From Anaerolineales bacterium (GTDB lineage: Bacteria; Chloroflexota; Anaerolineae; Anaerolineales; UBA11579): a stretch of 64,000 nucleotides of DNA. The DNA lies in NCBI GenBank assembly GCA_025808555.1, contig CP075526.1:494387-558386 (forward strand). Direction: 5' to 3'. A program made the translations under genes and the position numbers. Below, one piece after another: positions 36,166 to 45,070 of the stretch; positions within the stretch are counted from its first letter, which is position 1; each line of letters opens with the position of its first letter. The notes below the pieces were generated by a model, which did not search any database, was not told where the DNA came from, and was given only the letters and a program-made list of their open reading frames with translations.

Positions 36166-37859
36166 AGTTCACCGCGGCGCAGGCGGTCGGCGGCCTGCTC
36201 GGTAAGCGGCACCCACACACTCAGGCGTGTGCCTTTGCCGCCGGCATTATCCATACGCAGGATGCCACTGATCAGGTTGGTGCGATCCTGCAGAATATCC
36301 AGCTTGTCCGGCTGGGCCGAGCGCGGCGCGCCATCGTCTTGCACTTCCAGCAGGCTGATGTTGCCATCCTGCTTGCTCAGGCGCACCACCACGTTGGCCG
36401 CCTGGGCATAGCGGTGGGCATTCTCCAGCGCCTCGGAAGCGATGGAGAATACGACGCCCTGCTTGCCGCGGTCCATGCGCGCCTCGGCCTCCGGGTCGGC
36501 TTGCAGTTGAACAGTGTAGCCATAGGTATCCTGCGCATGTTTAACAAGGTCTTCCAACGCCACGCATAGGCCGCTGGCCTCCAGCGCCTGCGGGCGCAGA
36601 GTGAATAGCATGAAGCGCATTTCTTTTGTGGTGCGGCGCGAAAGGTCTTCCACTTTGTAGAGTTCTTCGCTGGCCGCGGCGGCATCCTTGGCCAGCAGGC
36701 GGCGCGCCAGGTTGATGCGCATGGCGATGGCGGCCACATTCTGGGTTGGCCCGTCATGCAGGTTGCGCGCCAACTGCTGGCGCGCCTGGTCTTGAATGTG
36801 GGCGATGCGCTCTTTTTCTTCGGTGAGCGCTTCGTAGAGTTGAGCGTTTTGCAAGGCACCCATCAACTGGCGGGCGATGACGCCAGCCAGTTCGCAACGC
36901 TCGGGCGTGAAGAAATTAGCCTCAGGGTGGGCGAAGAACAGCACGCCAAACAGGTCGAGACCGGAGACCAGCGGCAGCGCATACAGACTCTGCGAGTTGT
37001 GCAGGCCGGCCAGCAGCTTGAACTCCTCATCCTTGGCGGGCAGTGGCACCTGCTGAGGCTCGCCCTGCTGCAGCAAGTGCGCCAGGGCGCCTTGCTGCCC
37101 GGGCAGAACCCGCCCCAGGTCCTGTGCGGTCAGGTGGCGGGCGGCGGCAACGCGCAGCCCGCCTTCGTCGAACAGCAGCACTGCGCCGAGTGTGCGCGTC
37201 ACGTTCTCGTGCGGATCAACAAACGCGTTCGAGCCAACATCCAGCGCGTTCTCCAGCACCTGCTCGAACACCAGGCTGGAGTTCACTTTTTGGGTGATGG
37301 CAAACAGGGTCTGGGCGCGCTCGCGGTCCCGCCGGGCAGTCTCCAGCCCTTGGTAGTCGCCCATCTGCTGTTGCTCACGCAGGCCAAAGTGCACCTGGCG
37401 TCCCCAGAAGCCCAGCACGCTGCCCACCAGCAGAAACGCCAGCGTCGGCAGCAACATCAGCAACGGAACCTGCGCCAGCGGCACATCAATGGCCGCCAGG
37501 GCCGCAAAGCTGGCCGCGGTCAGTACGCCCGCGGCCAGGCCGCCGCCCAAGCCGAACGACCAGGCGGCGCGTACGACCGGGAACAAGCCGAGCCAGACCA
37601 GCGGACCGAGCACCGTGCGGCTGAAATAGAACTGCGCCACCGCGAACAGGAAATCTACGATGACTTCGATCAGGTCCTGGCGCGGCCAAGCCTGGCCGCG
37701 CAGCCAGCGTAGCGAGAGCCACAGGTTCCACACGCCCAGCGCCGCCACCAGCAAGGGGATGGTGATGACGCCCGCCCCGTTAATCGAGAGCTGGATCGCC
37801 AGGGCCAGCAAAAGCACCCAGCGGCTAAGAATGGCAAAAGCGGGGATATCCGCACGCAT
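36162..37859 (-). CDS. Membrane sensor histidine kinase, HisKA_3 type with GAF
   Basis: 565 residues: four to five membrane segments (1-165), a GAF domain (about 190-340), the dimerisation/phosphoacceptor helix ARNLHDGPTQNVAAIAMRIN (His about residue 378) and a HATPase_c domain ending GGKGTRLSVWVPL. This is the NarL-partner class of kinases. No NarL-type regulator gene is adjacent. A -10 (TATCAT) lies six bases before the ATG, so the transcript is probably leaderless. Confidence 0.87.
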   Translation of the reverse strand: MRADIPAFAILSRWVLLLALAIQLSINGAGVITIPLLVAALGVWNLWLSLRWLRGQAWPRQDLIEVIVDFLFAVAQFYFSRTVLGPLVWLGLFPVVRAAWSFGLGGGLAAGVLTAASFAALAAIDVPLAQVPLLMLLPTLAFLLVGSVLGFWGRQVHFGLREQQQMGDYQGLETARRDRERAQTLFAITQKVNSSLVFEQVLENALDVGSNAFVDPHENVTRTLGAVLLFDEGGLRVAAARHLTAQDLGRVLPGQQGALAHLLQQGEPQQVPLPAKDEEFKLLAGLHNSQSLYALPLVSGLDLFGVLFFAHPEANFFTPERCELAGVIARQLMGALQNAQLYEALTEEKERIAHIQDQARQQLARNLHDGPTQNVAAIAMRINLARRLLAKDAAAASEELYKVEDLSRRTTKEMRFMLFTLRPQALEASGLCVALEDLVKHAQDTYGYTVQLQADPEAEARMDRGKQGVVFSIASEALENAHRYAQAANVVVRLSKQDGNISLLEVQDDGAPRSAQPDKLDILQDRTNLISGILRMDNAGGKGTRLSVWVPLTEQAADRLRRGEL

Positions 37860-37890
37860 GAGGGCATGATAACAGAGCAGAGCCGCCAGC

Positions 37891-37896
37891 TATAAT
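37891..37896 (+). promoter_or_regulatory. -10 box TATAAT of a leaderless gene
   Basis: TATAAT, then six bases (CACCGC), then ATG 37903. Consensus -10 with no room for a ribosome-binding site. Confidence 0.65.
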
Positions 37897-37902
37897 CACC
37901 GC

Positions 37903-38466
37903 ATGCCACGCCTGACCAAGATCTATACCAAGACCGGCGACGACGGCACCACCGCCCTGGGCAGCAAGCAGCGCGTGCCCAAGGACCACCCGCGCGTGCG
38001 CGCTTACGGCGCGGTGGACGAGCTGAATTCGCTGATCGGCCTGGCGCTGGCGCAGGGACTGTGCGAGAAGTTGGCCATCGCCCTGCCCCCCATCCAGAAC
38101 CAGCTCTTTCATCTGGGTAGCGATCTGTCCTTCCCGCCGGAGGAAGCCGAAGAGTTCAAAGTGCCGCGCATCGAGCAACGCCACATTGATGCGCTGGAGA
38201 AGTTTATTGATGAATTGAACACCGAGCTCGGCCCGCTGGAGAACTTCATCCTGCCCGGCGGCAGCCTGGGTGCGGCCACCTTGCAGGTGGCCCGCGCCGT
38301 ATGCCGCCGGGCCGAGCGCCGCCTGGTCACCCTGGCACGCGAAGACAGCGTGCGCCCGGAATCGGTCACCTATGTGAACCGCCTCTCCGACGCGCTATTC
38401 GTAATGGCCCGCTATGAGAATTTGCAACGCGGCGTCAGCGAGCCGCTGTGGAACAGCCGTGACTGA
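37903..38466 (+). CDS. PduO-type ATP:cob(I)alamin adenosyltransferase
   Basis: 187 residues. N-terminal [21 protein letters not shown] (ATP-binding), [40 protein letters not shown] and [17 protein letters not shown] are the family hallmarks. It transfers the adenosyl group of ATP to cob(I)alamin, giving coenzyme B12. Probably leaderless. No other cobalamin genes are near. Confidence 0.95.
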   Translation: MPRLTKIYTKTGDDGTTALGSKQRVPKDHPRVRAYGAVDELNSLIGLALAQGLCEKLAIALPPIQNQLFHLGSDLSFPPEEAEEFKVPRIEQRHIDALEKFIDELNTELGPLENFILPGGSLGAATLQVARAVCRRAERRLVTLAREDSVRPESVTYVNRLSDALFVMARYENLQRGVSEPLWNSRD

Positions 38467-40056
38467 TCAGGGCTGATAGATCTGCACGTACTCGATTCCA
38501 TCCACCACAACCGCATACACCGGCTCTAAGCCGGCCAGCGCATCCAGCAAATTTTGCGGCGTGCCGCGCTGCCACTGGTGCACATAGATCACAAGATAGT
38601 CGTGAGCCAGCACAGCATCCATCTGCGCCGGGCTTAGTTCCAGAGCGATCGGAATATCATCGGCTTCACGCGGAAACATCAGATTGAAGCTATTGCTGTA
38701 CCAGCTGGCCACGCTGCCCTGCTGTGAATTCAGGTAGCCAGCCGCCTGGTCCAGCCCCTCGCCCCAGCCAATCATCATCTGGCGCTCCACCGACGTAATC
38801 ACGCGCAGCAGTGAGTTGTAGTAGCTCAAGTAATACGGGAAGCTGGATGCCGCGCTCACCAACTGCAGCGCCACCACCGCAGCCAGCGCGGCCCTTTGGC
38901 GTTTGTGCGGCCACGCGGCCAGCGCCGCCCACCAACCCCAGCCCGCCGCCAGCAGCAAGGCTGGCATGGCGGGCAGCAGGTAACGGTCGAACTGTTTATC
39001 AGCCAAGCCCATAAAGAGCATGAACGCCAGCGCAAAGGCCAGCAGCATGCGCAGCGTCGCCGGCGCGTTTCTCAGCCGCCACAAGGCTAGCCCGAGGCCC
39101 AGCAGGGTCAGCGGCGTGCTGCGCCATACGTAAGCCAGCGGATAAAAGTACAAACCCGCCGCGCCCAGGTCGCCATCCGGAAAGACCTGCCCATTGAAGA
39201 ACACCGGCCCGCTGAATTCGCCCTGCGCCGTGCCTAGTGCATAGCCAAGCATGCGCACCACCGTATCCAGCGGGGCCACCCACATCGCCGGGAAAGCCGC
39301 CGTAAGAACCACTAACGCCAGCGCCGCCCAGCCCGCGGCCACGCCCAGCCCGGCCAGCCAACCGCGCCCCGTGCGCTCGCCGCGCAACTGCCACAGTGTG
39401 AGCAGCAAAATAAACGGGAACAAGAACCAGGCCGGGGTTTTGGTGAGCAGCGCCAACCCGGCCGCCAGCGCCGAGGCCAGCAGGCTAATAGGTTGGCGCG
39501 TATGCCAATGATCCCAATACGCCAGCACTGCCAGCAGCATCAGGCTGGCCAGCAAGCCATCCAGATGCAGCAGGCGCTGGTGTGCGGCCACAAACGGTGC
39601 ACCGGCCAGCAGCAACAGGCCCACGATGGCCGGCCCCGCGCCCAATTGGCGGAAAGCGAACAGGCCCAGCAGCGCAAACGCGGCGGTATGCAACGCCACC
39701 AGAGCCAGCCGCGCCGTGGAGAGCACATTTGCCGGGTTCAGGCCGCGGTTCTCCAAGAGCTGGAGCAACGTGGTGTCATGGATCTCGCCTTGTTCAATCT
39801 GCTCTGGCAGATCCGGCGCGTAGCGCATAAAGGTGCTGGCGCCTGCCCACAGGGTAACGACGCCTGGGTGTTCTGACTGGAAGGTGTCGGCCCACTCGCC
39901 GCGCTCCACCGCCAGGTAAAAATTGGCCGAGCGCAGGAACCACAGTGCCTCGTCAGTAGTGACGAAGCGCCCCAGCCCCGGCAGGCGCACTGCCACAAAC
40001 ACCAGGGTTAGGATGCCCAGCAAGAACCACTTTTGATAACGCGTCAGCCATTGCAT
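38467..40056 (-). CDS. Glycosyltransferase family 39-like membrane protein
   Basis: About 529 residues from MQWLTRYQKWFLLGIL. The ATG at 40068 is inside a TATAATG sequence that looks like the -10, so 40056 is the likelier start. About eleven membrane segments; early acidic motif VTTDEALWFLRSANF and HPGVVTLWAGAS match GT39/PMT-type mannosyltransferases that use lipid-linked sugars. C-terminal soluble domain of about 120 residues. Ends two bases after the cobalamin gene stop (convergent). Confidence 0.8.
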   Translation of the reverse strand: MQWLTRYQKWFLLGILTLVFVAVRLPGLGRFVTTDEALWFLRSANFYLAVERGEWADTFQSEHPGVVTLWAGASTFMRYAPDLPEQIEQGEIHDTTLLQLLENRGLNPANVLSTARLALVALHTAAFALLGLFAFRQLGAGPAIVGLLLLAGAPFVAAHQRLLHLDGLLASLMLLAVLAYWDHWHTRQPISLLASALAAGLALLTKTPAWFLFPFILLLTLWQLRGERTGRGWLAGLGVAAGWAALALVVLTAAFPAMWVAPLDTVVRMLGYALGTAQGEFSGPVFFNGQVFPDGDLGAAGLYFYPLAYVWRSTPLTLLGLGLALWRLRNAPATLRMLLAFALAFMLFMGLADKQFDRYLLPAMPALLLAAGWGWWAALAAWPHKRQRAALAAVVALQLVSAASSFPYYLSYYNSLLRVITSVERQMMIGWGEGLDQAAGYLNSQQGSVASWYSNSFNLMFPREADDIPIALELSPAQMDAVLAHDYLVIYVHQWQRGTPQNLLDALAGLEPVYAVVVDGIEYVQIYQP

Positions 40057-40128
40057 AGCAAGGCGCATTATAGCTGTGCGCCAGATTGCGCTCCGCTTGT
40101 CCAGTGGCTTGACACTACCCCCAATCTC

Positions 40129-40174
40129 TTGAAAAAACGGTGCGGACTAATTATGATATTAGAACAATAGTTCT
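40129..40174 (+). promoter_or_regulatory. Sigma-70 promoter overlapped by a LexA-like palindrome
   Basis: -35 TTGAAA (40129-40134), 17-base spacer, -10 TATGAT (40152-40157), then AGAAC-AATA-GTTCT at 40161-40174, a perfect palindrome with the GAAC-N4-GTTC core of Gram-positive LexA boxes. The palindrome covers the expected transcription start and ends one base before ATG 40175. LexA binding here would block initiation; SOS induction would release it. Seen in sequence; the regulator is inferred. Confidence 0.7.
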
Positions 40175-40600
40175 ATGTCAGCCGCCATACTCAAAACCGC
40201 CCATCGCAGCAAGACCGCCGTTGCCCTCATCGTGCAGCAGTACCGCATGCTGGCGGGCAGCCAGCGCAAGCCCGCCACCCTGCGCGAGTTTGCCAACGCG
40301 CTCAGCGAGGCGCTGCTGCCCATCGGCCGCCGCATCAGCTACCAGAGCATCAAGAACTGGCAGGACCGCATGTACCTGCCCGATACGCTGATGATGATGC
40401 GCCTGGCCCAGGCATCCAAACACGATTGGCGCGGCGAGTTTGCGGCTGACATTCTGGCGGCCATGCACCCGCAGGATTACGAGCCGCTCACCGAGATAGG
40501 CCGGTGGGCGCTTGGCCGCAGCGACGAGATCAGACTCACAGGGGGACACTATGGGGGCCAAAAAGAAAGCGCACACATCCAAGGGACGCGTGGACGTTGA
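40175..40600 (+). CDS. HTH protein, candidate small terminase or phage-module regulator
   Basis: 141 residues from MSAAILKTAHRSKTAVALIV. A helical region (ATLREFANALSEALL, RISYQSIKNWQDRMYLPDTL, MMRLAQASKHDWRGEFAADI) looks like a helix-turn-helix of the kind found in small terminases and repressors. The very short leader has no Shine-Dalgarno sequence. Its end overlaps the next gene by 50 bases. Candidate TerS because it is the next module to the right of TerL; a transcriptional regulator is the alternative. Confidence 0.5.
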   Translation: MSAAILKTAHRSKTAVALIVQQYRMLAGSQRKPATLREFANALSEALLPIGRRISYQSIKNWQDRMYLPDTLMMMRLAQASKHDWRGEFAADILAAMHPQDYEPLTEIGRWALGRSDEIRLTGGHYGGQKESAHIQGTRGR

Positions 40601-40772
40601 GGTCACGCGCGTGGAGCACTACGCCTGCGGCTGCACCACCACCCGCATCGAGACCAGCCAGCTGGAGCGCAAATGGCTGCTGGCCTGCGGCGGCCATCAG
40701 GGGCGCCTGGTAAAGGTCGAGACGATCATGGAGTACCAACTCAGCGCAACCGCGCAGCCGGCTAAGGGGTGA
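40551..40772 (+). CDS. Small Cys-containing protein of the phage module
   Basis: 73 residues from MGAKKKAHTSKGRVDVEVTR; the start is fixed by CAGGGGGACACT directly before ATG, the leader type of the virion genes. Basic N-terminus, then a Cys-Gly-Cys pair and a third Cys about 25 residues later (HYACGCTTTRIE, LLACGGHQGRL), which may bind zinc or form a small beta fold. It overlaps the previous gene and runs 11 bases into the convergent peptidase gene. Function unknown. Confidence 0.55.
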   Translation: MGAKKKAHTSKGRVDVEVTRVEHYACGCTTTRIETSQLERKWLLACGGHQGRLVKVETIMEYQLSATAQPAKG

Positions 40773-41985
40773 TGCGCAGTTCGATGCGGTCGTAATCTGG
40801 CCCACTGCCTAGCACACGGATGGTGATACCTTCCACCGTCACTGCTTCGCCCAGGCGCAGTGTGGACTTGGCGAAGGCGTAGTCATCTTCCAGCTCAGGC
40901 ACCACCAGCATGGGGCCGTAGCCGCTGGGCACGTTGGGATCAATGATGTACACCAGTGCGCCGGGCTCGGGCATGTATTGGTCATAGCCCAGCGCCCGAC
41001 GTGACTCGACCACCAGCAGGCGGCTGGCATCCAGCGGCGTGACCAGCGCCTTGAGCCCGCCAGGCTGCTCAATGGCGCTGAGCTCCAGCTCCACTTCCTG
41101 GCCCGCCGGCAGGCAATATACCTGTTCGTCATCCAGCCAGCCCAGCACCCAGCGCTCAATGGCGGTCAACTCCGGCGTGTGGCCGTAGATGTTGCCCATT
41201 ACGCTGTAGCCGCCGGTATACGGAAAGATGTCCTCCACCAAGCCATAGGCGTACAGGTCAGGCAGGCCCAGGCTGTGGCCCGTCTCATGGTTGAGCCACA
41301 GGTAGCCCCAATGCAGCAGGTCGCGGCCGGAGGTCATGCCGTTGGGGATGATGTTGCCGTCCGCGGTCAGGCCTGAATCCAGAAAGCCGGTGTAGGTTGG
41401 CCCATACACAATTTCATACGCGTCCGGGTTGTTGACCAGCACCACCATATCGGTCTGCGAGAAATCCACCTGCGGGTCCGCCAGGTCCACCGCCTCCTGC
41501 AAAAAGGCCAGATGCCTGTAGTATTCGGTAAGGCTATCGCCATAATGGGCCGAGAGCTGGCTGAGGCGCAGCCAGGTGAAGTAGGGCTCCAGCTCCAGTT
41601 CAAAGCGCCCGTAGGATTGCTGAACGAAGAACTCTTCGGCCATGGGCGAGATCATCGCAAACACGTCTTGCGGGCTGCTGGTGGCCGGCGCATCGCTGAA
41701 ATCGGCGAACAGCACGATGGCGTTGACCTTGCCCAGCGAGGGCAGGCGGTGCTCCGAGCGCGGGAAGCCAAACCCCAAATGCACGAACGAGGGCCGCTTG
41801 CACATCTCGGCCGAGGGCGACGTGGGGCTGGGCAGCAGCGTGCGGGTTGGCGTGGGCGTGGCGCTCGGCCGCGGGGTGGCGCTGGCGGTCAGTGTGGGCG
41901 TAACCGTCGGCGGGCTGGGCGCCAGGCTGCAGGCGGCGAGCGCAAAGACCGCAAGGCTTAACAATGAAGCGGGTACGCTATGCAT
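40762..41985 (-). CDS. M6-like secreted metalloprotease lipoprotein
   Basis: 407 residues. Signal and lipobox ALAAC (Cys 19), Thr/Pro linker to about residue 55, then a catalytic domain with zinc motif HETGHSLGLPDLYAYG near residue 235 (HExxH) and a Met-turn-like YSVMGNIYG. This fits the immune-inhibitor-A/M6 group. The C-terminal part is beta-rich. -10 TATAAT is eight bases before the ATG. It acts outside the cell, probably on proteins. Confidence 0.8.
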   Translation of the reverse strand: MHSVPASLLSLAVFALAACSLAPSPPTVTPTLTASATPRPSATPTPTRTLLPSPTSPSAEMCKRPSFVHLGFGFPRSEHRLPSLGKVNAIVLFADFSDAPATSSPQDVFAMISPMAEEFFVQQSYGRFELELEPYFTWLRLSQLSAHYGDSLTEYYRHLAFLQEAVDLADPQVDFSQTDMVVLVNNPDAYEIVYGPTYTGFLDSGLTADGNIIPNGMTSGRDLLHWGYLWLNHETGHSLGLPDLYAYGLVEDIFPYTGGYSVMGNIYGHTPELTAIERWVLGWLDDEQVYCLPAGQEVELELSAIEQPGGLKALVTPLDASRLLVVESRRALGYDQYMPEPGALVYIIDPNVPSGYGPMLVVPELEDDYAFAKSTLRLGEAVTVEGITIRVLGSGPDYDRIELRITP

Positions 41986-42005
41986 AAAAAGTGATTATAT
42001 GCGCA

Positions 42006-42060
42006 CACACTGTGCAAGCTACGTACGCAGCTTTGCTGCATACGTAGCTTGCACAGTGTG
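42006..42060. repeat. 55-bp inverted repeat between divergent genes
   Basis: Two 26-base arms with one mismatch (CACACTGTGCAAGCTACGT... and its partner ending ...TAGCTTGCACAGTGTG) around TTT. It lies between the divergent peptidase and FHA-cyclase genes and could act as a shared operator, a cruciform or a REP unit. No T-run follows, so a terminator is unlikely. Confidence 0.8.
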
Positions 42061-42093
42061 GTTGAACGTCTTAGAATGACGTTACATTCGCCT

Positions 42094-43569
42094 ATGTGGA
42101 CTCTCACCGTCCGCTCGCCGGACAGCAAACCCACCGAATACATCCTCAAGCCAGGCTCGAACACCATCGGTCGCCGCCAGGATAACGACATCCTGATCGG
42201 CGACGAGGCCGCCTCGCGCCAGCACGCCCAGATCCACCTGGACAGCGAAACCAACACCATCACCATCCGTGACCAGGGCAGCCGCAACGGCACTTACATC
42301 AACCGCCGCCGCATCACTGAGAATTTTGACTTCAAGCTCAGCGCCAATGATGTGGTGCGCATCGGCCTGTACGAGATCCTCGTCACCCAGCAAGCCCTCA
42401 GCGCAGAAGAGGAGCTGGCCGCCCGCGGCCTGCAACCCTTCAGCCGCGAGCTGCTGCTCGAATCCTTCGACAATCACGCCGTGCTGCTGTACGAGGTCAT
42501 CCAGCAGCTCAACAACATCCTTGATGTTGAGGTAGCCCTGAAAGAGGTCAGCCGCCTGCTGCAGGTGACCCTGGGCGCCGACCAGTGCCAGGTCATTGTC
42601 GCCAAAGACTTCCCACGCCTGGAGGAGTTGGGCTTCCCGCGCACCATCGCCCAGACCGCCATCCAGCAGCGCAGCGCGGTGTTGCTGCCCAGCAAGGAGC
42701 CGCAGACCCGCAGCCTGATGGAGAACACCGCCCGCCAGCTCAACATCCATACCGTGCTGTGCGTGCCGGTCATCAGCAACGACAAGACCATTGCCCTCAT
42801 TTACATCGTCAAGAACCGCAAAGACACGCGCTACTTCGGCCAGCGCGACATGCAGCTGGCCGTGGCGGTCGGCCACCTGGCCGCCCTCACCATCGAGCGC
42901 GTCACTCTGATGGAGCGCGTGCGCGAGGAGCAGCGCATCCGCCAGCTGTTGCAGCGCTTCGTGGCCCCGGTGGAGGCCGAGTTGCTGCTGCGCAACTACC
43001 TGAGCAGCGGCAACCTGCCGCAGCTCACCGAGCAGCGCCTGACCGTGCTGTTCGTGGATATTGCCGGCTCCAACGGCCTGGCTGAGCAGATGGGCGCCAA
43101 GAAATTCGGGGAGCTGCTCGAACGCTATTATCAAGACGTGACCGACATCGTCTTCCAGCACGGCGGCCTGCTGGATAAGTACTTGGGCGATGGCGTAATG
43201 GCCGTGTTCGGCATGAGCGGCAAGGGCAACCCTGAAGCAGACGCGGTTGCCGCCGCGCTGGAGGTGCTGCACCTGGCCACCGTACGCTACCAGAGCGCTG
43301 AGCGCCCCATCCAGGTGCGGGCTGGCATCAACACCGGCAACGCCGTGGCCGGCTACGTCAGCACCAAGGAGCGCGTGGAGCTGACCGTGCTGGGCGATGC
43401 GGTCAACATTGCCGCCGGGCTGCAGAAACTGGCCCAGCCCAACGGCATCGTGGTTGGCCCCGAGACCGCCGAGGCCATTCGCGGCCAATACAAACTCCAA
43501 GACCTGGGCGAAGTGCATATCAAAGAACGCAACCAGCCCGTACAGGCCAGCGAAGTCATCTTCCGCTAG
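42094..43569 (+). CDS. FHA-GAF-class III nucleotide cyclase, transition-state Arg missing
   Basis: 491 residues from MWTLTVRSPDSKPTEY. FHA domain (1-100; GRRQDN, SRQHAQI, GSRNGTYIN), GAF domain (about 135-285), then a class III cyclase domain. Metal Asp322 (FVDIAG) and Asp366 (YLGDGVMAVFG) are present, as is the Asn438 of GDAVNIAAG, but the Arg normally four residues after this Asn is Gly442. The catalytic competence is therefore uncertain; it may be a slow cyclase or a sensor. -10 TACATT is five bases upstream of the ATG. Confidence 0.85.
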   Translation: MWTLTVRSPDSKPTEYILKPGSNTIGRRQDNDILIGDEAASRQHAQIHLDSETNTITIRDQGSRNGTYINRRRITENFDFKLSANDVVRIGLYEILVTQQALSAEEELAARGLQPFSRELLLESFDNHAVLLYEVIQQLNNILDVEVALKEVSRLLQVTLGADQCQVIVAKDFPRLEELGFPRTIAQTAIQQRSAVLLPSKEPQTRSLMENTARQLNIHTVLCVPVISNDKTIALIYIVKNRKDTRYFGQRDMQLAVAVGHLAALTIERVTLMERVREEQRIRQLLQRFVAPVEAELLLRNYLSSGNLPQLTEQRLTVLFVDIAGSNGLAEQMGAKKFGELLERYYQDVTDIVFQHGGLLDKYLGDGVMAVFGMSGKGNPEADAVAAALEVLHLATVRYQSAERPIQVRAGINTGNAVAGYVSTKERVELTVLGDAVNIAAGLQKLAQPNGIVVGPETAEAIRGQYKLQDLGEVHIKERNQPVQASEVIFR

Positions 43570-43582
43570 GCAAATTCGTGTC

Positions 43583-43603
43583 GCCCTGAGCGCAGCGAAG
43601 GGC
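43583..43603. repeat. REP-like short inverted repeat
   Basis: GCCCTGAGCGCAGCGAAGGGC, a dispersed REP type common in Chloroflexota genomes; follows the cyclase gene by 14 bases and may serve as its mRNA end stem. Confidence 0.5.
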
Positions 43604-43668
43604 AATTGCTGAGTGAGTTTTAAAACAAGCCTGCGGAAACTATCGCTCCCAGCGGTTAAACTTGGGGC

Positions 43669-44139
43669 ATGTCGATTGCCTTTCAGGACCAATACCTTGA
43701 CGCCCGCGCCGACTGCTGGGGCTGCGGACGCAACAACCACCACGGGCTGCACATCAAAAGCTACTGGGACGGCGAGGAAGCCGTAGCCCACTACACCCCC
43801 GCCGAGCACTTCAGCGGGCACAAGGGTGTGCTCAACGGCGGCATCATCGCCACCCTGGTGGATTGCCACTGCATCGGCCTGTGCATGGCCCACGCCCACC
43901 GCACTGAAGGGCGCGTGATCGGTACCCAGCCGCTCATCACCTACGTCACTGGTTCCCTCAAGGTGGATTACCTGAAGCCCACCCCGCTCAACGGCCAGCC
44001 GCTGGAGCTGCGCGCCCGGGTGGAGCGCGTGGAAGGCCGCAAAACCTTCGTGCGCTGCAGCCTGCTGGCCGGCGGCGTGGAGACCGCCCGCGGCGAGGTG
44101 TTGGGCGTGCGCATCCCTGAGCCCCCGGAGCAGCCATGA
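43669..44139 (+). CDS. PaaI-type hotdog thioesterase
   Basis: 156 residues. GGIIATLVDCHCIG is the helix/active-site segment of the acyl-CoA thioesterase hotdog fold, preceded by HKGVLNGG; TGSLKVDYLKPTPL is the typical following strand. The N-terminal CWGCGRNN also occurs in family members. It hydrolyses acyl-CoA thioesters; substrate unknown. The ATGA overlap with the next gene shows coupling. Confidence 0.85.
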   Translation: MSIAFQDQYLDARADCWGCGRNNHHGLHIKSYWDGEEAVAHYTPAEHFSGHKGVLNGGIIATLVDCHCIGLCMAHAHRTEGRVIGTQPLITYVTGSLKVDYLKPTPLNGQPLELRARVERVEGRKTFVRCSLLAGGVETARGEVLGVRIPEPPEQP

Positions 44140-44666
44140 AAGTAAGCTACCGCCCCACCTTTGAGCAGTTCTCAGACAATTACCTGGCCACCTACTACAG
44201 CGGCGGGGTGCAGACCCTGCGCCGGGTAGCCGGCGGGCCGCTGGTCATGCTGCTCGGCTCTCTCATTATTGTGCTCACCTTTGACCGCACCGAGGCCTGG
44301 TGGCTGCGCCTGCCCGCCGTGCTGCTGGGCCTGTACGTCTTCTGGCGCGGCCTGGCCTACACCGTAGGGCCGCTGTTCAACGTCTACCTGGTCTCGCTGC
44401 GCAAGGAGAAGCTCTTCGGGCCGGATGCTCCGCTCACTACCCTGCAGATCAGGGGCAAAAAGCTGCACATCGAGCAGAACGACGAGAAGGTCGTGGTGCC
44501 GGTGGAGCACATCCAGTCCATCCAGTACCGGGGCGATAGCACCTGGCTGCTTACCTTCAGCGACCAGATGCTGTATGTCCCCCGTGAAGGGCTGGAAAGC
44601 GGCCAGCACGATCCCTTCGTCGCCAAGCTGGAGGAGCTGCTGACGCCTGAAGAGGTTGAGGAGTAA
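44136..44666 (+). CDS. Membrane protein with YcxB-like C-terminal domain
   Basis: 176 residues. Two hydrophobic segments (residues about 28-50 and 55-80), then a soluble beta-rich part (LTTLQIRGKKLHIEQNDEKVVVPVEHIQSI is represented by the motif VPVEHIQSIQYRGD) like YcxB or PH-type membrane proteins. Translation is coupled to the thioesterase. Function unknown. Confidence 0.6.
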   Translation: MKVSYRPTFEQFSDNYLATYYSGGVQTLRRVAGGPLVMLLGSLIIVLTFDRTEAWWLRLPAVLLGLYVFWRGLAYTVGPLFNVYLVSLRKEKLFGPDAPLTTLQIRGKKLHIEQNDEKVVVPVEHIQSIQYRGDSTWLLTFSDQMLYVPREGLESGQHDPFVAKLEELLTPEEVEE

Positions 44667-44844
44667 GGCCAAGCTACCTAAAGGCCACGCCGAAGGCGAC
44701 CACACAAGCCTTCAAAAGTCAAACATTTGTGCTAATTTTTAGGGGCTTTTTTCCATTGCACCTCTAGAGCCCGAATGTTAAACTTAAGTAGCTTCGGATA
44801 AATCCAACCGGCAGCAAATTCGAGACCTCATAAAGGAGAGGACT

Positions 44845-45051
44845 ATGGCATATTCTTTCACCAATTCCAAAGGCACCACCTACTACCTGCACTCTCGCTC
44901 CAGGCCCAACAAGAGCGGAGGCACCACCACCCTGTACTTCTTCTCGAAGGAAGTCAAAGAGGGTTCGGTGGACATGCTGCCCTCCGGCTACGAAGTAGCC
45001 GAGATGAAGACCGGCCTGCCGGTACTCAAGAAGACCCAACCGGCCGCCTAG
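44845..45051 (+). CDS. Small conserved-looking soluble protein
   Basis: 68 residues from MAYSFTNSKGTTYYLHSR; AAAGGAGAGG five bases before ATG is the strongest host Shine-Dalgarno sequence seen here, implying high expression. Sequence reads YFFSKEVKEGSVDMLPSGYEV, basic N-terminal half. Widespread in Chloroflexota in my recollection, function unknown. Own terminator. Confidence 0.65.
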   Translation: MAYSFTNSKGTTYYLHSRSRPNKSGGTTTLYFFSKEVKEGSVDMLPSGYEVAEMKTGLPVLKKTQPAA

Positions 45052-45070
45052 CGCCCGGTACTCTGTAACA

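Noticed and set aside
36756..37712. 318-codon plus-strand frame opposite the histidine kinase
   Set aside because: Gln/His/Arg-rich antisense artefact; the kinase frame has all catalytic motifs.
42082..43899. 605-codon minus-strand frame opposite the FHA-GAF cyclase
   Set aside because: Shadow of a high-GC gene: the plus strand has complete FHA, GAF and cyclase motifs.
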